A stretch of DNA of 64,000 nt from the NCBI GenBank assembly GCA_005503335.1, contig SCMQ01000002.1, forward strand, positions 124,001-188,000. The letters are read 5' to 3'. The notes beneath the pieces are model-generated. The model made no database searches, was not told the origin of the DNA, and was given only the letters and a program-made list of their open reading frames with translations. Shown here one piece after another: positions 17,904-24,864 of this stretch (position 1 is the first letter of the stretch; each line of letters begins with the position of its first letter). The stretch is from Comamonadaceae bacterium 2FH. Lineage in GTDB: Bacteria > Pseudomonadota > Gammaproteobacteria > Burkholderiales > Burkholderiaceae_C. A program made the position numbers and the translations under genes.

Positions 17904-18986
17904 GTGTGCCATGCGCGCCGCTGGTCCGTTGCATCCCTGGGGCTTGCATGCCTCGGGCGCGGTGGTGTGTGCCTGATGCTCGCGATGGCGCTGAGCCTGC
18001 CCGTGCAGGCCAAGGGGCTGCTGCGGGTGCTGGCCTGGACCGGCTACGCCGACGGCGACTTGGTCAAGCGGTTCGAGCAGCGACTGGGCGCGTCGGTCGA
18101 GGTGACCATCGTGAGCTCGGACGACCAGTTGCGCGAGAAGCTGGCCGCACGCGAGGGCCGCGGTTTCGACGTGTTTGCCGCCAACACGGCCGAGCTGCAG
18201 CGCTACATCGACCAGGGCCTGGTGCAGCCGCTGTCACCGGTCCGCATCCCCAACATCGCGCGCCAGCAGCCTCAGTTCCGTGTCCCGGGCGCTGTGTCCG
18301 GCATCCACCGTGCCGGCCAGCTCTACGCCGTGCCCTACGCCTATTCCGAGATGGGCCTGATCTACGACCGGCGCCAGTTCCCGGAGGGGCCGCCGACCTC
18401 GCTCGAGGTGCTCTGGGACCCGCGCTTTCGCGGGCGGGTGCTGGCCTTCGACGACAGCACGCACAATTTCTCGCTGGCCGCGCAGCAGCTCGGTATCCCG
18501 CCGTTTCGCATCGGTGCCGACGACTGGGGGCGCATGACGCAAAGCCTGATCGCGCTGCGGCGCAATGTGCTGAGCTTCTACAAGCTGCCCGAAGAGGCGA
18601 CCGAGCTGTTCCTGCGCCACCGCGTGGCCGTGATGTTCGCCACCTACGGCAGCCAGCAGCTCAAGCAGCTGCGCGACGCGGGCGCGGACGTGGGCTACGC
18701 GCTGCCGCGCGAGGGGGCCCTGGCCTGGCTGGACTGCTGGGCCATCGTGCGCGGCAGCCCCCAGGCCAGGCTGGCCGAGCAATGGATAGACTACATGCTG
18801 GAGCCCGGCGTCAGCGGCGAGCTCACGCGCCGCCACGGTCTCGCCAACACCGTCGATCCGGCCGCGACGGCCGCGACGGGCGTGACGGGCGGCCCGCTGG
18901 TCTGGCTGGAGCCGGTCGAGGACCCCGCGCGCCGTAGCATGCTGTGGCGCCGCATTCGGGCCGGGGACCGGCCCACGAGTTTCTGA
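17904..18986 (+). CDS. Extracellular solute-binding protein (PotD/spermidine-putrescine type)
   Basis: A 360-residue periplasmic binding protein starting at GTG with GGGGGAG upstream. It has an N-terminal signal segment (LMLAMALSLPVQAKG). The mature start LLRVLAWTGYADGDLVKRFEQ is that of polyamine-type ABC receptors, with the hinge region DWGRMTQSLIAL and a C-terminal helix pair. No ABC permease or ATPase follows; instead a diguanylate cyclase starts 1 base after its stop. It may therefore sense a ligand for the cyclase rather than feed a transporter. Confidence 0.85.
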   Translation: MCHARRWSVASLGLACLGRGGVCLMLAMALSLPVQAKGLLRVLAWTGYADGDLVKRFEQRLGASVEVTIVSSDDQLREKLAAREGRGFDVFAANTAELQRYIDQGLVQPLSPVRIPNIARQQPQFRVPGAVSGIHRAGQLYAVPYAYSEMGLIYDRRQFPEGPPTSLEVLWDPRFRGRVLAFDDSTHNFSLAAQQLGIPPFRIGADDWGRMTQSLIALRRNVLSFYKLPEEATELFLRHRVAVMFATYGSQQLKQLRDAGADVGYALPREGALAWLDCWAIVRGSPQARLAEQWIDYMLEPGVSGELTRRHGLANTVDPAATAATGVTGGPLVWLEPVEDPARRSMLWRRIRAGDRPTSF

Positions 18987-18987
18987 C

Positions 18988-20730
18988 ATGCCACGCGTCG
19001 GCATCGCCCTGCGTCTGAGCGTCCTGCTGGCCGGCGTGGCCCTGCTGGCGGCCAGCCTCACCGGCTACTACGCCTACACCACCAGCCGCGAGCTGGTGCG
19101 CGACGGCGCCGAGCGCGAGCTCAGCACCGCCGCCCAGGTGCTGGGGCGCACCCTGAGGCTGGTGCTGGCGGATTCGACCCTCGATGCGCGGCAGCTGGCC
19201 GCCCTGCCCGGCGCGCTGCGCGTGCTGGAGGCGCAGGACGATGCGGCTGCCGAGGCGCAGAAGCAGTCGCTGGCAGAGATGTTCAGCGCCATGCTGTCGG
19301 CCCACCCGACCTACCAGCAGGCCCGCCTGATCAGCGCGGACCGCCATGGGCTCGAGCTGGTCCGGGTGCGGCGCGATGGCTCGCGCCTGGTGCGCGTGCC
19401 CGATGCGGACCTGCAGGAAAAATCCCATCTGCCCTACGTGTTCGAGACGCTGCACCGCGACGGCACCCTGTACCTGTCGTCGATTCATCTGAACCGCGAG
19501 CCGGGTGCCGACGCCGGGCAGGAGCGGCCGTCGCTGTACGTGGCCATGCCCGTCAAGGGGCGCGCCGGCCGTACCGTGGGCCTGGCGGTCATCGACATCG
19601 ACGTCAGCCAGAGCTTCGCCCTGCTGAAGGCCGACCTGCCGCCGCGCTACGCCGTGTACCTGGCCAACCAGTGGGGCGACGTGCTGGTGCATCCCGATGC
19701 CGCCCAGGCCTTCGGCTTCGAGAACGGCCGGCGCATCCTGATCCAGGACAGCTTCCCCGAAGTGGCGGCCGTGGTGCAGGGGCGCAGCGAGAGCGTGACC
19801 GTTTCCGCGCCGGCTTCCGGTGCCGCCGGGGCGAACGTGCCGGCCGCGGTGTTCACGCGCCTGCCCTTCGGGGCCGCGACCGACCAGCGCTTCCTGATCC
19901 TGGGGCTGGCCCAGCCGCTGGACGGCATCCTGCAGGAGACCACCGAGCTCGGCCAGGTGCTGCTGCGCATGGTGCTGGTGATCAGCCTGCTGGCCAGCGC
20001 CTTGGCGGTGGGGCTGGCGCGCTCGCTGACCCGGCCCTTGCAGCAGATGGCGGGAGCGGCCACCCGGCTCGCGCGGGGCGAGGAGGACGTCCAACTGCCG
20101 GTGCGGCGCACCGACGAGCTGGGCCTGCTGGCCCGCAGCTTGGCGCAGATGCAGAGCCAGATCGCGCAGCAGCTGGCGCAGCTCAAGGCCAGCCGCGACG
20201 CGCTGGAGCAGATGGCCCACCAAGACACCCTGACCGGCCTGCCCAACCGCAGGACGCTGCTGGCGACGCTGACGCAGGCCGTGGCCCGGACCCGGCGCAA
20301 CGGCACGGTGCTGGCCCTGCTGTTCGTGGACCTCGACCATTTCAAGGACATCAACGACATCCAGGGGCATGCCCGGGGCGATGCCGTGCTGAAAGCCGTG
20401 GCCGAGCTGCTGCGCGCTGGCGTGCGCCAGACCGACCTGGTGGCGCGCCTGGGGGGCGACGAGTTCGTGATCGTCTGCGAGGGCCTGGCACAGGCCGAGC
20501 AGGCGCAGCGGCTGGCCGCCAAGCTGAACGAGGGGCTGCATCGGCCGCTGCCGCTGGAGGGCCCGCCGGTCGTGCTGAGCGCCAGCATAGGCATCAGCCT
20601 CTATCCGCAGGACGGGGCCACGGCGCAGGAGCTGCTGAACGCCGCCGACAAGGCCATGTACCGCGCCAAGGCCAGCGGGCGAAATACCTTCAGCTTTGCC
20701 GGGGCGGACGCAGGGGCCGGCATGGCATGA
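18988..20730 (+). CDS. Membrane diguanylate cyclase: CACHE-like sensor, HAMP, GGDEF
   Basis: A 580-residue protein that would make cyclic di-GMP. Layout: TM1 at about 8-28, a periplasmic sensor of about 290 residues (double-CACHE-like), TM2 at about 324-345, HAMP to about 398, then GGDEF. The active motif LGGDEF (GGDEF at 489-493) is intact, as are DHFKDIND and the inhibitory-site motif RQTD at 480-483, five residues before GGDEF, so product inhibition is expected. Coupling to the preceding periplasmic binding protein suggests a two-part ligand-sensing system. Confidence 0.92.
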   Translation: MPRVGIALRLSVLLAGVALLAASLTGYYAYTTSRELVRDGAERELSTAAQVLGRTLRLVLADSTLDARQLAALPGALRVLEAQDDAAAEAQKQSLAEMFSAMLSAHPTYQQARLISADRHGLELVRVRRDGSRLVRVPDADLQEKSHLPYVFETLHRDGTLYLSSIHLNREPGADAGQERPSLYVAMPVKGRAGRTVGLAVIDIDVSQSFALLKADLPPRYAVYLANQWGDVLVHPDAAQAFGFENGRRILIQDSFPEVAAVVQGRSESVTVSAPASGAAGANVPAAVFTRLPFGAATDQRFLILGLAQPLDGILQETTELGQVLLRMVLVISLLASALAVGLARSLTRPLQQMAGAATRLARGEEDVQLPVRRTDELGLLARSLAQMQSQIAQQLAQLKASRDALEQMAHQDTLTGLPNRRTLLATLTQAVARTRRNGTVLALLFVDLDHFKDINDIQGHARGDAVLKAVAELLRAGVRQTDLVARLGGDEFVIVCEGLAQAEQAQRLAAKLNEGLHRPLPLEGPPVVLSASIGISLYPQDGATAQELLNAADKAMYRAKASGRNTFSFAGADAGAGMA

Positions 20731-20831
20731 CACCCGGCCCCGTCGCCGCCTTGTACCTCGATCGCCCAGGGCGCTCTCGCGCCTTCCCCGGCTGGTAGGA
20801 CGATTTTTTAAGAAGAAGTAGACTTGACGCC

Positions 20832-21210
20832 ATGGAACTAGAAATCTACAACGCATTTGTCAAAGCCGGCATCAGCGAAGTGGACGCTAAGGAAGCGCTG
20901 ATTAATTCACTTTTTAAGCACCTTATCCTTCATAACTCATTGATTTCATTGAGGCCAAAGGATGTCGAGCCGAATTAATCAGCGCCTCCCTAAGGCCGCT
21001 GTCGAGTCGATCAGCAAAGAGATCGACAAGCGTTATTCCCTACACGCCGCCCAGCTCGCCACGCGCGGCGACGTGGGCGAGGTGAAGCAGGAATTGGCCG
21101 AAATGGAAGGGCGCCTGCTGCGAGCGATGAATGACATGCAACGCTGGACACTGGGTGCGATGTTCGCCGCGCTGGCCGCTTTGGCGGTGATCACGAAGCT
21201 ATGGCGCTGA
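20832..21210 (+). pseudogene. Small coiled-coil membrane protein gene split by a MITE
   Basis: Two frames make up one broken gene. The first (20832-20978) begins MELEIYNAFVKAGISEVDAK; the second (20962-21210) contains AAVESISKEIDKRYSLHAAQ, a coiled-coil (GEVKQELAEMEGRLLRAM) and a C-terminal membrane helix (LGAMFAALAALAVITKLW). Removing the 99-bp element at 20891-20989 and one 4-base target copy restores a single 91-residue frame. That product would resemble small coiled-coil/TM proteins common near accessory genes. As it stands the downstream frame could be translated from an ATG at 20962 inside the element, giving an 82-residue N-terminally altered protein. Confidence 0.8.
20891..20989. mobile_element. 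99-bp MITE-like element with 18-bp inverted ends and CTAA target duplication
   Basis: Left end GGAAGCGCTGATTAATTC (20891-20908) and right end GAATTAATCAGCGCCTCC (20972-20989) are inverted copies with one mismatch. The element is flanked by CTAA at 20887-20890 and 20990-20993. It has no transposase. A 4-base CTAA duplication is typical of IS5-group transposons, so I infer mobilisation by an IS5-family transposase elsewhere in the genome. Its interior is AT-rich compared with its surroundings. Confidence 0.85.
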
Positions 21211-21229
21211 GCAGCCCGGCACCTCGATG

Positions 21230-21255
21230 AAAAAACCGCCTTCGGGCGGTTTTTT
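21230..21255 (+). terminator. Rho-independent terminator
   Basis: AAAAAACCGCC-TTCG-GGCGGTTTTTT: a strong stem with a UUCG tetraloop and a T-run on the plus strand, 20 bases after the split small gene. Its A-run on the other side makes it potentially bidirectional. Confidence 0.88.
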
Positions 21256-21374
21256 GCTGGTGCGCCCAGCATCGGCGCACTCCTGGAGGTGCGGCGATGA
21301 GGTCATGTGCGGCGTGATCGCCAGAGTCATAGCCAGAGTCCCTCCGACCGTCTGAATCCGGTGTAATATGCCTC

Positions 21375-21386
21375 TGTCATATGACA
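21375..21386. promoter_or_regulatory. Operator candidate upstream of the first VapBC pair
   Basis: TGTCATATGACA is a perfect 12-base palindrome 14 bases before the antitoxin start, just after a possible extended -10 (TGTAATAT at 21362-21369). Position and symmetry fit autoregulation by a VapB-type antitoxin. Confidence 0.5.
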
Positions 21387-21399
21387 CAAGGAGGCGCGC

Positions 21400-21651
21400 A
21401 TGACCATTACCGCCAAGCTATTCATGAGCGGCCGCAGCCAAGCCATTCGATTGCCGGCCAAGTTGCGTCTGGATGCGAAGGAAGTGCGTATCGAACAGGT
21501 CGGCAAGGCGCTCTGGGTGCAGCCCGAAGCATCGCCGGACCAGAGCATGGCCGACTGGCTGAAGGCGTTCTACCAGACCACGGAACCCCTGCCCGACACT
21601 TTTCTTGCGGAGCGGAACGACAGCCCGCCGCAAGCGCGTGACTGGTCCTGA
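21400..21651 (+). CDS. VapB/VagC-type antitoxin
   Basis: An 83-residue AbrB-fold antitoxin: [19 protein letters not shown] then [19 protein letters not shown], the VagC/VapB signature. The C-terminal tail ([18 protein letters not shown]) is the toxin-binding part. AAGGAGG lies 9 bases before the ATG. The PIN toxin begins 9 bases after its stop. Confidence 0.9.
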   Translation: MTITAKLFMSGRSQAIRLPAKLRLDAKEVRIEQVGKALWVQPEASPDQSMADWLKAFYQTTEPLPDTFLAERNDSPPQARDWS

Positions 21652-21659
21652 ATCCCGTC

Positions 21660-22058
21660 ATGCGTCGAACGCTGGACACCAACATCTGCAGCTACATCCT
21701 GCGTCGCCATCCCGCCTCGATGATCGAGCGGTTTGCAGAGCTGGACCGCGGGCAACTCTGGCTGTCTGCCATCGTGGCGGCCGAACTGCGCTTCGGCGCG
21801 GCCAAGCTGGCTTCCGTCCGCTTTTCCGCCGCGGTCGAAGCCTGGCTGGCCGGTTTCGATGTGCGTCCCTGGCCCACCGAGGCCGCCATGCACTACGCCA
21901 ACATCCGGGTCGGGCTGGAGCGGGCCGGGAAAACCATTGGCGGCATGGATCTGCTGATCGCCGCGCATGCCATGGCCGAAGACTCGGTCGTCGTGACCAA
22001 CAACGCGCGAGAATTCCTGCGTGTGCCCGGTCTGGCTGTAGAGGAATGGGCCCTGTGA
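21660..22058 (+). CDS. vapC: VapC PIN-domain toxin (VagD-like, tRNA(fMet) nuclease group)
   Basis: A 132-residue PIN nuclease: LDTNICSYILRRHP at the start (first Asp at residue 6), AAELRFGAAK (Glu) and GGMDLLIAAHA (paired acidic site), VVTNNAREFLRVPGL at the end. This form (LDTNICSYI, GAxD/GGMD LLIAAHA) is the group whose characterised members cut initiator tRNA. It pairs with the VapB gene just upstream. Confidence 0.9.
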   Translation: MRRTLDTNICSYILRRHPASMIERFAELDRGQLWLSAIVAAELRFGAAKLASVRFSAAVEAWLAGFDVRPWPTEAAMHYANIRVGLERAGKTIGGMDLLIAAHAMAEDSVVVTNNAREFLRVPGLAVEEWAL

Positions 22059-22061
22059 GCA

Positions 22062-22264
22062 TGAAGAAAGAGATCAACCCCGACCTGCCCCTCAAGGTCC
22101 GGCAGGTCGGCCCCGCGCCCAGCAGCGCCTGTCCCGCCCCGGCCAAGCGCCTGCAGAATTCGCGCCTGGAGACGGCTTGGCTGCGGGCCGCCTTCGGCCT
22201 CCACCTGCCGCCCTGGCAGCAGGGCGTGGACCGCATGCTGGAAGAAGTTTTTTGCATAAAATAA
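22062..22264 (+). pseudogene. 3' remnant of an rfbD (dTDP-4-dehydrorhamnose reductase) gene
   Basis: The frame ending at TAA 22262-22264 encodes AKRLQNSRLETAWLRAAFGL and then [15 protein letters not shown]. This lines up with the last 60 or so residues of the intact RfbD at 26094-26996 ([34 protein letters not shown]). The N-terminal four fifths are missing; the piece follows a VapC stop directly. It is a decayed second copy, not an active enzyme. Confidence 0.85.
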
Positions 22265-22294
22265 GGCATCAACTGATGATTTTTTTGATGCCTT
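22263..22294. promoter_or_regulatory. Inverted repeat, probable operator of the second VapBC pair
   Basis: AAGGCATCAA at 22263-22272 and TTGATGCCTT at 22285-22294 form a perfect 10-base inverted repeat with a 12-base spacer, ending 12 bases before the antitoxin ATG. It could also fold as a hairpin in RNA, but its place between promoter region and ribosome site favours an operator. Confidence 0.5.
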
Positions 22295-22306
22295 GGAGGT
22301 CGATCA

Positions 22307-22504
22307 ATGCGCACCACCCTCAACCTTGACGACGAATTGCTGGCGCAGGCACAGCAAATCAGCGGCGTGACCGAGCGCACCCAGTTGATCCGCGAGGCGC
22401 TGCTGGCGCTGGTGCAGCGGGAGAGCGCGCGTCGCCTGGCGCGCCTCGGGGGGACCGAAACCCAGCTCCAGCCCATTCCCCGCCGCAGGGATGCGTCGGC
22501 GTGA
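22307..22504 (+). CDS. vapB: VapB-family antitoxin (ribbon-helix-helix)
   Basis: A 65-residue antitoxin of the VapB family: MRTTLNLDDELLAQAQQISG, then RTQLIREALLALVQRESARR and LARLGGTE, matching the PF09957-type consensus. GGAGG lies 8 bases before ATG. Its stop overlaps the toxin's GTG/ATG start. Confidence 0.92.
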   Translation: MRTTLNLDDELLAQAQQISGVTERTQLIREALLALVQRESARRLARLGGTETQLQPIPRRRDASA

Positions 22505-22872
22505 TGCTGGTGGACACCTCGGTCTGGATCGACCATCTGCGGCGTGGCGACGCGGAACTGGTGGCAAGCCTCCAGGCTGGCCTGGTCGGCGTGCATCCCT
22601 TCGTGGTGGGTGAGCTGGCCTGCGGCAATCTGCGGAACCGCGCCGAGGTGCTGGGTCTGCTGCAGGCGTTGCCGCCCATGTCGGTGGCCACTGACAAGGA
22701 GGCCCTGTTTTTCATCGACCAGCATGCGCTGATGGGGCGCGGCGTCGGCTATGTGGATGTTCACTTGCTGGCCTCGGCCCGGCTGGGTGGGGCTCAGCTC
22801 TGGACGCGGGACAAAAGACTGCATGCCATTGCCGCCGAACTCGGCTTGGCGTATGCCGAAACGCAACACTGA
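22501..22872 (+). CDS. vapC: VapC PIN-domain toxin
   Basis: A 123-residue PIN nuclease: MLVDTSVWIDHLRRGD (catalytic Asp), VGELACGNL (Glu), GVGYVDVHLLASARL (Asp) and LWTRDKRLHAIAAEL (last Asp). Start may be GTG 22501 or ATG 22504; both overlap the vapB stop. It forms a standard VapBC pair with the preceding gene. Confidence 0.92.
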   Translation: MMLVDTSVWIDHLRRGDAELVASLQAGLVGVHPFVVGELACGNLRNRAEVLGLLQALPPMSVATDKEALFFIDQHALMGRGVGYVDVHLLASARLGGAQLWTRDKRLHAIAAELGLAYAETQH

Positions 22873-22930
22873 ATGCTGGTCAGGTACGGCTATGACCAAT
22901 GCCTGCTCACCTGCGGGGTGCTGCGACGCT

Positions 22931-23291
22931 CCCCTTGGGCGACGATCAGGTCCGCACCCTCGACCAACTGGTCTTCCGCTTCGGCCGGCTGCAGGACGCC
23001 ATGGGCACCCGCCTGTTGCCTGCGCTCTTGCAGCTGACGCAGGAGTGGCGCGACGACGAGCCATTTCTCGACAAGCTCAACCGGGCGGAAAAGCTGGGCA
23101 TGCTCCCCAGCGCCGAGCAATGGCAACTGCTCAGGGAGCTGCTCAACCAGACTGCGCATGAATACCCCTCCCAGCCGGAACTGGTGCGCGCCAATCTGCG
23201 GCGGCTGGTGGCGCAAGTGCCCACGCTGGAGCAGGCCCATGCGCAGCTGGCAGCGGCGGCGCAGCAGCGCGCCGGTGCGCATCGTTCTTGA
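22931..23291 (+). pseudogene. 5'-truncated copy of the HepT-like toxin gene
   Basis: These 361 bases align without gaps to 28344-28704, the last two thirds of the intact HepT-like gene, with a few percent differences. The N-terminal 45 residues are absent. In the catalytic motif the intact RNQTAHEY reads LNQTAHEY, so the HEPN Arg is lost. An ATG at 22899 could still start a 130-residue product, but it would be inactive as a ribonuclease. No MntA partner is present. Confidence 0.85.
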
Positions 23292-23361
23292 ACGCCACCC
23301 GCCCCGCTTCAAGCAAGCGCGCATGCAGCAGCCAGAGTCACAGCCAGAGTCACAGTTCGCG

Positions 23362-23613
23362 TCAACGACCACGCGCTGCACGCTCGGCCCTCATTTCCTT
23401 CAGGTGTTGGCTTCCGGATTTGGCGAGCTTGGCGGGGCGGGTCTTGCTGTGCAGCGTGCGCCACTCCTCCAGGTTGCCAGAGCGGCGAATCACCGGCATG
23501 TCACCGGCCTTGAGCTCGATGTGCATCAGTGCGGGACGCGACGAATCGGCCGCGGGCAACGCAGGCTCGGCAGTTTTCTTCGTGGTGCGCCTGGTGGCGA
23601 GCAGGTCAAGCAT
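23362..23613 (-). CDS. Small hypothetical protein
   Basis: An 83-residue frame beginning MLDLLATRRTTKKTAEPALP and ending in a basic helix (HLKEMRAERAARGR). AGAGAGG precedes the ATG on the minus strand. I do not recognise the family. It contains MHIELKAGDMPVIRRSGNLE and EWRTLHSKTRPAKLAKSG, hydrophilic and with no membrane segment. It runs against all neighbouring toxin-antitoxin genes and could be chance, although its composition looks protein-like. Confidence 0.35.
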   Translation of the reverse strand: MLDLLATRRTTKKTAEPALPAADSSRPALMHIELKAGDMPVIRRSGNLEEWRTLHSKTRPAKLAKSGSQHLKEMRAERAARGR

Positions 23614-23907
23614 GGTGGCCTCTCTGGTGACAGATCAATTTTGCCAGATCGTGAACGAACGGGAAGGCTGCGGCGCGATCGGCGAGCGGTCTTGCTATGG
23701 CGGGGGAGTGGCGCCAGATCTTCTACAAGTCACAGCCAGAGTCGCTCCGACGGGGCCTGTCCAACCGCCGGTTCCTGGAGACGCTGGAGCCGTGGAGACC
23801 GGCATCCGCAAGGCTGCGCAGTGGTGCTTGGCCCAGCCGCGAGGTTCGGCCGTGAGCTACTTGTTGTTGGACACGAATGTGGTTGAGACGGAGGTTGTCG
23901 CAGCGTT

Positions 23908-23935
23908 GGTAATATTTCCCGGCAGACGGTAATAT
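23908..23935. promoter_or_regulatory. Direct repeat GGTAATAT, operator candidate
   Basis: GGTAATAT occurs at 23908-23915 and again at 23928-23935, exactly 20 bases apart, that is two helical turns, and 6 bases before the ribbon-helix-helix antitoxin ATG. Such spaced direct repeats suit cooperative binding by dimers of a CopG-type antitoxin. Confidence 0.45.
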
Positions 23936-23941
23936 CAAGCC

Positions 23942-24190
23942 ATGAATACGTTGACCGTCAAGATTCCCCCCAGCCTTGTCGCTGCACTGGAGCAGGTCAG
24001 CGAGCAGGAGCACTTGAGCAAGTCCGAGTTGGTGCGCCGCGCGCTGGCGGCCTACATTCGCCAGCGCAATCAGCCTCACACCTTCGTTTCCGCGCTGGAA
24101 CAGGCCGGGGATCTGGTCGGTTGTTTCAGTGGGGGGCCCGCAGACCTGTCCAGCAATCCGCGCCACTTGGACGGGTTTGGCAGCGTCTGA
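23942..24190 (+). CDS. CopG/ribbon-helix-helix antitoxin
   Basis: An 82-residue protein with an N-terminal ribbon-helix-helix: LTVKIPPSLVAALEQVSEQE then LSKSELVRRALAAYI. The C-terminal part (FSGGPADLSSNPRHLDGFG) is the kind of tail that blocks a PIN toxin. Its TGA overlaps the toxin's ATG (TGATG). Confidence 0.88.
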   Translation: MNTLTVKIPPSLVAALEQVSEQEHLSKSELVRRALAAYIRQRNQPHTFVSALEQAGDLVGCFSGGPADLSSNPRHLDGFGSV

Positions 24191-24606
24191 TGCCTCATCT
24201 CATCTTGGACACCGGGCCGTGGGTGGCCTTGCATTGCCGTGACGATGCCCACCATGAATGGGCCAAAGAGCAGTTTTCCCAACACCCAGGCCCTTTCCTG
24301 ACCTGCGAGGCCGTTGTTGCCGAAACTTGCTTTCTGCTTGCCCGCGTCGGCTTCGATCCGGCCAAGGCGCTGGCCCTGGTCGAGCGTGACGTGGTTCAGG
24401 TGGGGATGGCACTTTCCGAAGAGGCCTCCGCTGTCAGAGCACTGTTCGAGCGGTATGGCAACGTGCCCGCCTCCTTGGCTGATGCCTGCCTGATCCGCAT
24501 GGCCGAGCTGTATGAGTCCTGCCACGTCCTCACGCTGGACAGCGATTTCAATGTCTATCGACGCCACGGACGCAAGGTCATCCCCGTGATTTCCCCCCGT
24601 GCCTGA
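24190..24606 (+). CDS. PIN-domain toxin
   Basis: A 138-residue PIN protein: LILDTGPWVALHCRDDAHHE at the start (first Asp at residue 7), EAVVAETCFLLARVG (Glu), PASLADACLIRMAEL (Asp pair) and LTLDSDFNVYRRHGR (final Asp cluster). It follows the ribbon-helix-helix antitoxin with a one-base overlap of stop and start. The ATG at 24190 is preferred to 24121, which lies deep inside the antitoxin gene. Confidence 0.88.
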   Translation: MPHLILDTGPWVALHCRDDAHHEWAKEQFSQHPGPFLTCEAVVAETCFLLARVGFDPAKALALVERDVVQVGMALSEEASAVRALFERYGNVPASLADACLIRMAELYESCHVLTLDSDFNVYRRHGRKVIPVISPRA

Positions 24607-24760
24607 GCGGCCTCATCATCCAGTGGGCGCCAACCCCACCGCCATCCGGTGACCTCTGGCGGGTAGCCCCAGCCTGTAGACCAAGGATGAGGCGGATGTG
24701 CTGCTGCGATGCGCAGGTTTACAGCGGCGTGCCAGCACGCCATGCGCACCCCTAAATTGA

Positions 24761-24790
24761 GCCCGAAACGGGCCGGTTTCGGGATTTTTT
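24761..24790 (+). terminator. Rho-independent terminator before the rfb operon
   Basis: CCCGAAAC (24762-24769) pairs with GTTTCGGG (24776-24783), followed by ATTTTTT. It ends transcripts from the toxin-antitoxin strip before the polysaccharide locus. A possible -10 for rfbB, GATAAT at 24808-24813, follows it; no convincing -35 was seen. Confidence 0.8.
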
Positions 24791-24864
24791 GTCACCGGTG
24801 GGGGTGAGATAATCCACAGGGTGACCCCAGTCGTCGCAGAACGGCGCTTCACCAAGGGATTCTC

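Larger units (their letters stand above)
23292..23941. other. Gene-poor stretch with short repeats and remnants
   Basis: This 650-base stretch holds a possible minus-strand small gene (23362-23613), three copies of CAGCCAGAGTC (two in tandem at 23331-23355, one at 23734-23744), a piece resembling the RfbB C-terminus (VETGIRKAAQWCLAQP, about 23788-23837; the intact RfbB reads [16 protein letters not shown]), and the first dozen residues of a PIN toxin (LLLDTNVVETE, about 23861-23893). It reads as a scrap heap of recombined ends rather than functional sequence. Confidence 0.6.

Noticed and set aside
21400-24606. Integron-like gene cassette array, suggested by same-strand TA pairs
   Set aside because: No attC-like sites (RYYYAAC/GTTRRRY pairs) and no integrase were seen; the remnants of rfb genes point to ordinary recombination.
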